Source of the DNA: Ixodes scapularis
Taxonomy: Eukaryota > Arthropoda > Arachnida > Ixodida > Ixodidae
Reading direction: 5' to 3'
DNA length: 64,000 nucleotides
Assembly (NCBI RefSeq): GCF_016920785.2
Contig: NW_024609846.1
Span: 103,964,831-104,028,830 of the forward strand
Below the pieces are notes generated by a model. That model was not told the DNA's origin and made no database searches. It saw nothing but the letters and a program-made list of their open reading frames with translations. Below, in pieces: positions 49,701 to 58,700 of the stretch (the first letter of the stretch is position 1; every line of letters begins with the position of its first letter). Both the position numbers and the translations under genes were made by a program.

Positions 49701-52700
49701 CACAGTTGTGTTAGAATGAGTTTGACTGCATTGCATCAATAAATGGCTGCGAGACACCAGGTCATCTGTACTTCGTGTGAAGCGAGGCAGCCAATTCAAG
49801 GAGTAGCTTGGCAAGCGGCACACGAAGCACGAATGTCCTGGTTACTCGCAGTTACAACGAGGTACAACGCACTCAAACCCCAAAGCGCCGTTAGAGCTCA
49901 CCGTGCATCTATGCTCATGACCACTAAATTCTACCAAACCGACAGTTCACTGTAGAAATCACCGCCGTTGAGGTTGTATGGCGGGAAAGCCAATCGTCAG
50001 TTTCGGTTTTCTTGATTTATTTTGTATATAAAATAATAAGCTTCATAAAACTGAATAAAGAGATTGGGCATATTGCCAGGCCCCAAGAATAAAAAAAAAA
50101 AACATCCTTTTCTATACAAAATCGTCTTCAAGGTTCCTTTAAATCACATGGCAAGGTCAGTAATTACAAATGCACAAAAACAGATTATAATTGGGAAAGC
50201 AAAACTGCAGAAACCTTTCTGTAGGCTTCCTGTAGATAGTCATCAGGCGTCCTCTTGTTAAAGTGAATGGTGACCGGATGTTGCCTAGAGTCCACCTATT
50301 GAGACAAATATGTTTACTACACGAGGCGTTTGATTTATTTTAATTCAAACAGATCTTTTTAACAAAAGGGAGGGTGGGAACTAGACGAGCACCGTGTTCA
50401 CCATGTATCTATCAGGCTCGACAGACACTAGATGAGGGAATAATCGTCATACTAATTTGGATAATTAACTAGAGTTTGTTCACTAACTTTTTAATTATTG
50501 TTTTTAGGGGTCATGTTGCAATTGCAGTATTGACGGCAATCGTCGTGTACTGAGTGACTGATCGGCGTCATCAGCTCGTGGCCACTGCCGGGGCTGGTGC
50601 ACCGAGCGCTAGTGAATCAGGTGCTCGGGTCAGATGAATGTCAAGTGCAAGCCAGTATAAGCCTGTTTGAGTATCGCCTCCAGCCTATGCCTTCAGTATT
50701 CAACATGAAATGCTACTATTGGCCAGACCAATCAAAAATCACTAGCAAAAATGTAATAGTTTTTTAGATATTAATTAATCACGTTTCACGCTTTCTAGCC
50801 CAATTTAAAAGGCAACTCCGCTTCATTTTTTATGACAAAACAATGCAGTCCTGCTCAGTATCACATAGGAAGACCACATGCCAAATATTACGACCTAGTA
50901 CTGTCTAAGTGTTTCTTAAATGAGCACGGCAAACTTTGAAACGTGCCAAGTTGCCAAAAATCAACCGACTCTAGAGGGGCGAATTAGGCGCAATCAACAG
51001 TGCAGTCAAGGCTACGGTGTTGGTGTAGTCAACATTGAGATAAACGTCACCACCATTGCCCCTTTTTGTTTGTTTTTACTTCTCCCAGCAAGCGTAACGG
51101 GTGACGTCAGCATTGTTTCCTCTCGGCGCTCGGCGGTGTCCACGTGATTGGCATAACGCGCTTGAGCAGCGCGCTTCATGGGAATGGACAGGCCGTCCAG
51201 CCGTTACCGCCATCTCCCACGTCACAACCGCCGTCGTCATTTCACCGTTTGTGATTATTGTCTCTCGGAGTTTCCTTCACACTACGTGCGCAGACTGATG
51301 CCGCAGTTGTGCAGACGTCGTCGAATCTGTAGACACTGGAACATGGTGAAGAGTGCGGTGCAGACGACACTTGCGCCTGCCCTCCGGCCTCCCAACGGTG
51401 ACCATGGTGGCCTGCCGGCCCGCCTCAGCTCAATCCTGCCCGTCGTTGTACAGAGGATCATATGACATCTCGTACCACGTGATAGCCATGTTTTTGGGCG
51501 GCCCGAGACCAATGTTGCCAGCCGGAGCAAAAGTTTCGGCTTCGATTTCTGCTCATGTTTAAAGTAAGATCTAACAATATACATCAAATTTTTCACGAAC
51601 CAAGTGACGTAGTGTTTTTCATTAGTGCTTTTTATTGTGAAATCACTCATTATCCCAAAATTTTAGAAATTCAGTGGAGCTGCCCTTTAATGCAAAAGCC
51701 ACAAGCCTTGGCCACAATGATGGTTAGAAGAGAGACGTAGTCGTTTCATTTATGTCATCACAGTCTTGGCAACGCGTCCTTGGCGGCTAATCTGACAGCA
51801 CAAGTGACAATGCGACTGAGACAACTACGTCACTCTTCCCAGCGTCATTGTGGGCAGGGCTTGCTGCACTAATTTTTCGTGCAATATTTAAAGTGGGCAA
51901 CAGAATGTGAATTTTGATCAATATCTAAAAAAAGATTACATTTTCGTAAATCCTTTTAATTGGTCTGGCCTCTAATAATAACCGGGATCAATACTGCAAT
52001 CGCAACATAACCCCTAAAACCAAGAATTAAAAGGTAATTACTATTTTTTCGTTAGCCAATTTACCATGACGATTAACCCCCCATTTAATATACGTCGAGC
52101 CTGATAAATACATGGCGAGGAGGGCACCTGCCTAACTATTGACCTTTTTTAAAAAGAAATCCTTTTGGATTAAGTTTAAACACCATGCATGTTAAAATAA
52201 AAACTCAAGAATGAATGGAAGCCTCAGTAAGCAGAATATGCCAAGTAGATACATTACTGTATGTGAGCGATCTCCAACAACAAAGCACCATGGTGCAGAA
52301 AAATACCGGGTGAGTCAAAGGGATCCATGGAGGTTTGAAGGGACTGCATAAATCATTTTCTCAAATTATCGCACTGGGATTTACTACAGAGGTGCTCGAA
52401 GGTGGCGCATTCATTAATTGAGGGAATAAATACATGAAACCTCCAAAAAAAAAAAAAAAAAACAGGTTTTGTTAATGGAAGAAGTATTGCTACGCCTTTT
52501 TTCTCAAAATCATCAGAAAATCGTTCTGGGCTATTCTGGTGTTTATTATGACTGAAAAATTGGTGAAATGGAAAGAAAAAAACAATTGGCTTACCTGCCT
52601 CTTGACTTTGTTTGGCCCAGATAAGCGTCACAGTGACACTAAATAATTTTTAAGTGTATGCACAAAATATAGGAAAAACATCGTTTTTGATTTTTTGTGA

Positions 52701-55700
52701 TTTACTTTACTCAGGTGAGCCAATCTTACCACAATTTTAGCGACAGCTTCCACCACCTTCGGGCACCTCTGTAGTAAATGCTAGCGTGATATGTTAAGAA
52801 ACCAATTTATGCGGTCCCTACAAACAGTCATCGACCCCTTTGACTCAGGCGGTATATGCTAATATAGGTATGTAGAAATGTTTTTAGAGTGTTTTATGTT
52901 TACCTGACTTACTATCTTTTTTCAATATGTCCGCTAAACCAAAACATAGAAAGAAATTGCCTTGCCTTGAGAACAGGAGGTGGAACCTTGAAGAGATGAC
53001 TATTCTGTGTAAAGTCTTCGACTCTCAAAGTCGCAGACATGATTATTAACTTTAAAGGGTTGCCTCTCTGGAAAACATAAAGAAAGCCAAGTCATTCAAA
53101 TGGAAAATTACAGAAATCAATGCTGAAGGTGCAAAGCAGAAATTATGTGTTCCACAACTTTACTCATTCAACTCAGTTGAGAGTGCTATACAACAGAAAG
53201 CATTCGAAACTGTGACCGATTTTTCGCAGTAGTGGTACCGCAGGGACTCAAGATATTTCATCTACAGGCAGGGCCTTATCGAAATATGCCATTTATTAGC
53301 AGCTCTTTGCTTTAAAAGAAGGGTAAAACACACCCGGATTGTTTGTTGGCACCCAGGAATGACTTGGTGAATTTATTGTATAAATATGCATGCACAGGAA
53401 CACTGTATTTCAAACTAGAGTAAGCAAGGTGAGCATTTGAAAAGTGTTTCAGCGACTACACCAACACAGCAGAAACTTTATCAATAGAAAAGCAGAGATC
53501 GACCCAAACAACGCCCTAAAATATTTCTAGATTTGTAGGTCATCGACAAACTCAGCAAGGAAAGCATTCATTTATGATGATAATCTGCCCAATGATACAC
53601 TTTAAAAGGCAACACACAAAAGGGCCCTCATCCAGAGAGGAGTTTCACAACTGAGTAGACAACCTTGGCATACCATGCTGGATAATATACTAAATACCTG
53701 AAACAAGTCACGAACGGAATTCCGAAAACTGTACATCCGTCCTCGCAGAAAGCTGGAGCGCCGCGGAAGTCGCCCGAAACTCGGCGCCACCGCGGTGAGC
53801 GCTTGGGGAGCGAAATCGTGAACAAGCCGTCCCAGAAGATAGGGAAAATAATTAAAATCAGGCGGAAAGGAAAAAATAACCAGCCGCGGAACGCATTGGT
53901 AGTGGCAGCCTGGGAATAGAAAGATAAATGCTTAAGAGAAATACAACTAAAAGTGAAGTTGTCTTGCCTTCCTTCGCAGTGGCACAATCCTCGAGAGGAG
54001 TCCAATGAGAATGTCGGAGTAGATGCTTCTCTCGTGTGCTTCGTCGATGATGACGACAGAGTACTTGGTGAGAAGGAAGTTCTAGCAAAATCAAGAAGAC
54101 GCCTGTATCAAAACCCCCGTCGCGGGACAATGTTGTGTATGGCACTTGTGGCAGCTCATGCGCTATACCTCCATTGTTCTCTTTGGCAACTACTAAGCTT
54201 TTGTAATGTCATACAATCATAGTGACCCACATGCCAAGTCAACAGCAAAGGAGTAGTGTAACAAAACAAGAAGCATGCAAATTTAGTAATCCAGTTAAAT
54301 AAACAACTTGCAGTGTCAATGCAAGGAACATTGAAGACCATAATTGTGGTTTTGTGCTTTCAGCCATAATGCCACCACAAGTAGCAAACAAACTCAATTG
54401 CATGTTCTGTATCATGCTTATGCGCCGGACAGATTGAGGTCCCACTGTTCTAACATTCATGGTGCCAATAAGTGTACACAATCATTCTGAACGCCGCAGC
54501 CCGCAAAAACGTTTAGCGTGATATCCTGAAAGATGCTCCACACCTGAAAGAAAACCTGCCCCCTATATATGTGGCACCACTTGCTATTTTTTCAAAAACA
54601 CCAAAAGATAGTTTACTTCTAGTAACCGCAGGACCCTGGTCAATGTTAACCTCGGCAGAAGTGGTGTTACTACTTAACCACGACGGGAGATAGGCGAACG
54701 TCACTGACTGGGAAGGACAGTAGTCTCTGGTTCGTTGTTTCTCCCTGCAATCGCAAGTTCCGTAGATCACAAAACCTAAAACTAGATTTTTTTCAACTTT
54801 TATTTTTTTATTGCATACTGGAAGTTAGCCTACTCCTTGCTTTTACCCGATTTGCTTTCAATTTCAGGTGGGCTATATCTCAGGATATTACAGTGAGTTT
54901 GGATTTCTGTAAGCTTTTGTTTTGAGAATCTTAAGAACCCGCCTCATTGGCTCACCAACTAACCCGTGACTTCCCGCGGCGCCAAAAGGGGCGTTGTGGC
55001 CGTAGTCACCGACAGAATGAGAACAAAAGTGTGTGTCTTTTGTATGTTTGGCTTGTAGCATGCGCTCCACGTCTACCGCAGTGCCTAGGCTGCAAAAGTG
55101 CTTGCTCGAAGTGCACGAGACACGAGAGAGTTGTCGAAGATGGGAAACTGGCAGAAAGAGCCCTGTTCCTCTCACCTTGTCAGTGATCGTAGGTAACGCA
55201 AGACATTGCTCCGATTCAAACGGTTCGGCCGCACCTGTCTATCCATCCAGTACTCTGCCAACTCCGTGTATCCACGAGTGAATGGGTTGACACAGTTTTC
55301 AGCTTTTCAGCTGCGTCTCAAATTTGTCATTGGCGAGTGATCATTAATGCCCTTTTTATTTGTGCCAGTCGCTCTTCGTTCGGCTTGCCCATGGTAGAAT
55401 ATGCAGATAGGCGTATATTGTTTAGTCTAAGTGGTTTTTGTTGTTTCTGTGCGTTACAAAAAAAAATTTGGTATTTCATATTTCATTCGACGTTCGACTC
55501 TTTGGCAAATATTCAATGCTACTCGATACGCATTTGGTTCAAGCTGAAATCTTACTATTCTCGGACCTCCACAGAAAACTGTTTCAAGGGTCAAGGACGT
55601 AAGAGACGTACATTCTGTATCTCCTTGAGGAGCACGCCGTCCGTCATGAACTTGACCTTGGTGTCCTCGGTGGTGTTTCCCTCAAAGCGGATCTGGTACG

Positions 55701-58700
55701 AGACCACGCTGCAGGGCAGGCTCATCTCCTGGCCCACTCGCTTCGACATGGACACGGCCGCCACCCTCCTGGGCTCCGTGATGCCGATGATGCCCTTCTG
55801 GCTGCGTTCCCAAGGGAACACAACACAGTTAGTGGAACCGGCACAGATTCCTTGGAAACCTGCATACAGTCTTCGCTAATATGAAGGACACATTCGATGA
55901 GGCAGTTTACGCGGCGGCGGTGCTAAGCACACTGTGGCCAGAGGCACTATGGTTTTAGAAAAATAGAAAAAAACATTAATTTAATTCCTCACCCCAAGAA
56001 ATGTGGGCCTCACCAAAGTGAATCCAGCATGGCCGCATGAAACTGCCTCGTCAAGTGGGTATCTCATACGCTGGAGACTGTACACAGCCCTAAACAACTG
56101 TTTGGCTGAAAGAGCACCCAGGTGGGGCTAAAGGTCTCTAGAAAAAAAATGTGTCCTTTTCCCACATTATCGTGGCAAATGCAGTGATAACGCAGAACGT
56201 ATTATGTGTTGGTTTGCAGTGACGATGTGCACAAGAACTTGGTATGCATACTCTTCTTTTGACGGCACAAACATCTTTGTGCATGACGTCTTTTTCGTTA
56301 CAGGAGGGTGTTACAAACAACAGCTAAGTGACAGTTACATTACATACCCTGTGTTTGAGAAAAAGTATTTGCTATTATTACTTATATACTTCAAATTTCA
56401 AATATTTGTAATTACATTGCATCCACTTTAACCAGTCCCATTATTATTTGTTTCAGAAAAAAAAAAAAAGCTTCGAGAGAGCTTTGGAGAAAGCTTGACA
56501 AGGCATAATTCCTTAAATACATGTGATGGTAGGCTCTGCCACAGTTCCACGGAAGAAATGAATAATAAATAAATTTAGGAGGTTTGTGTGCCAAACCAAT
56601 CAAGAGACTTTGGTATGCCTAATTGAAGGACTGAGGACTAGTATAGAACACCAAGGAATCGTATAACATAAAACCGAAAGATAAGAAGTCTTCTCAGCAT
56701 TGAGCTTCCGTCAAATTGTAGATCAGCTCGGCAGATGTCCAAACCCACCAACTAGGGATCTACAGCCTCGCACTTTGCCCAAGAGCCAGTAAGGGGGCAA
56801 ACAATCACACAGAGGGAAACCTAAAAAATTCCCCAAGGTTTTCGACTTCACGAGCTGCTGCAAGGGCTTCAAATCTATTTGACTAACCTTGCTACAAAAT
56901 ACTGTCTTTATTTTACTCTTTATATATGTGATGAAAGTTGTAAACATCAAGATTATCACACATCAGAAGAAACTTCTAATTTATATTTTAAATTTAGCAT
57001 TTTTTAAAACTTTTTTGTGATTACATTTATTAAGGAGATCAGCTTACCTAGCATATCCAGCTTCATAAAGGAACTGTGGGACCTGGGTTGTTTTTCCAGA
57101 ACCAGTCTGACCACAGATCACCACAATGTCATTCTCATTTATGGCTTCCATGATGGACTGTTCTTCGGCCAAGATCGGCAGCTGGTGCCTCGCGTTCTGC
57201 AAGAAAAGAGAACTCGTAGGATGTTTCTCTTATGCATCTCGAAACAGAGATATTAATAAAACTCGTCTCATAGTTCCTAGAAATTTAGAACAGGACACAA
57301 TAAATTTTGGGGTATGTGCACACACTCACTGCAACTGTTGAAATTTGAGATGAGACATTTGTAATATTTGTAATATGCATGTATCCTTATCCTTCAACAA
57401 ACTCTGGAAGCTATTTAAAAGTATCCAAAATAGTATCCCCCATTATTCAAGAAACGTGCACATAATTTTCGAAATTCGTTTTAATGGTCGTTGCACGGCA
57501 AATTTATGTATCTCATGCAACACTGGCCAGGCTGTAGTCCAATCAGATGATATCTTGCCAAAGTGATTATCTTTGGAATTCACTAGTGTGCTTTTTTATA
57601 TATAACAGATACAGTGAAAAAATAAAAAGGGGGAGTAGAAATGTCAAAGAAAAGCTAAACATGCTTTCATAGCACTTCACACATGATGCCTTCTAATGAA
57701 CTGATAGCACGCCTCTGCAGTATTGTGAACGCATATTTCAACAGATACAGGCTAAATAGTCAAGTACTCAATTTCAATGTATGAATTAAACCCATTGCAC
57801 ATGACCAAAGTTTAATCCATCTAATTAAGATGGATAGGAGTTTTTGCATAAATATCCCCAGTCTAAATAAACAAAAAAAGAAATTGCCGCACAAAATGTC
57901 AGTTTTCTAAGAAAGGGTCCTGGTATAACAGGGGAGGCAAGAGACAAAGCCTCTGAATTTCAATTGACACTGCCACTTTCCCAAACCCAATGTCCTCACT
58001 CTTCCTCTTTATTTTATCCAAGAACAATAAATAGCTTCTGGTAAGAGTAAATTCATAAATTTACTCTGGCCAGGGCTAAATAAATTAACTCATATATTTA
58101 CCCTCGCAACACCATATTCTGAAGATAAACTTACTAAGAACATCAGCATTAATGGAGCATGTCCCCACCGACCTGAATTTCCTCAGTCCTATGCACTGGC
58201 ACAAAAACCGCTGGCCTGGGTGGAGGTTTTGGTTGTGTCGCACTCGGCTCCGATCTTTTCTGGGCGAGTTCGTTTGTGGCCACAGCTTCCTCCTGTCCAG
58301 AGTTCGCGACAGCGTTTTTGGCACCCTCCGTCGAGTCGTCTTCCCCAGATTTCTCTTCGCCAGAACCTGTGGCCTCTCGATCTGCACCCAACTGTTTCAA
58401 CCGCTCCTCGTCTTCGCTGCTGTCGTCGTCGCCGGAGCTATCTTCCGAGGATTCTGGATCTAGATCCAGAATGTCGGACCCCCGGAGGCGAGGTCTCTTG
58501 GGGGCAGTGGGTCTGCTACCCTTGATGCTGTTGATTTGAGCCCCAAGTTTCTCTGTGGGCTGTGCTTCCGCTGAGGTGAGCTCTCCAAGACTGTGCAGAG
58601 ACAGGTGACGCTAAGTTAGATGCTGCAGTGAAACAACTCTATTGCGAAGCTTTGAACTGTCTTTACCCTTGGCGGCGTCTCTACTATTACTGCCTTTATT

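Larger units (their letters stand above)
55802..58172. other. Introns b-c and c-d
   Basis: Apart from exon c and a SINE fragment (56577-56770), AT-rich sequence without recognised features. Confidence 0.5.

Noticed and set aside
53690..53900. A possible extra DHX37 exon between e and f (GC-rich, bounded by AG and GT)
   Set aside because: Its translation matches no part of the helicase. Exons e and f join perfectly without it, giving LRRK then RGNPLKL.
55337..55879. A 180-codon open frame on the plus strand
   Set aside because: Antisense to DHX37 exon d. Long only because conserved GC-rich coding sequence has few stops on the other strand.
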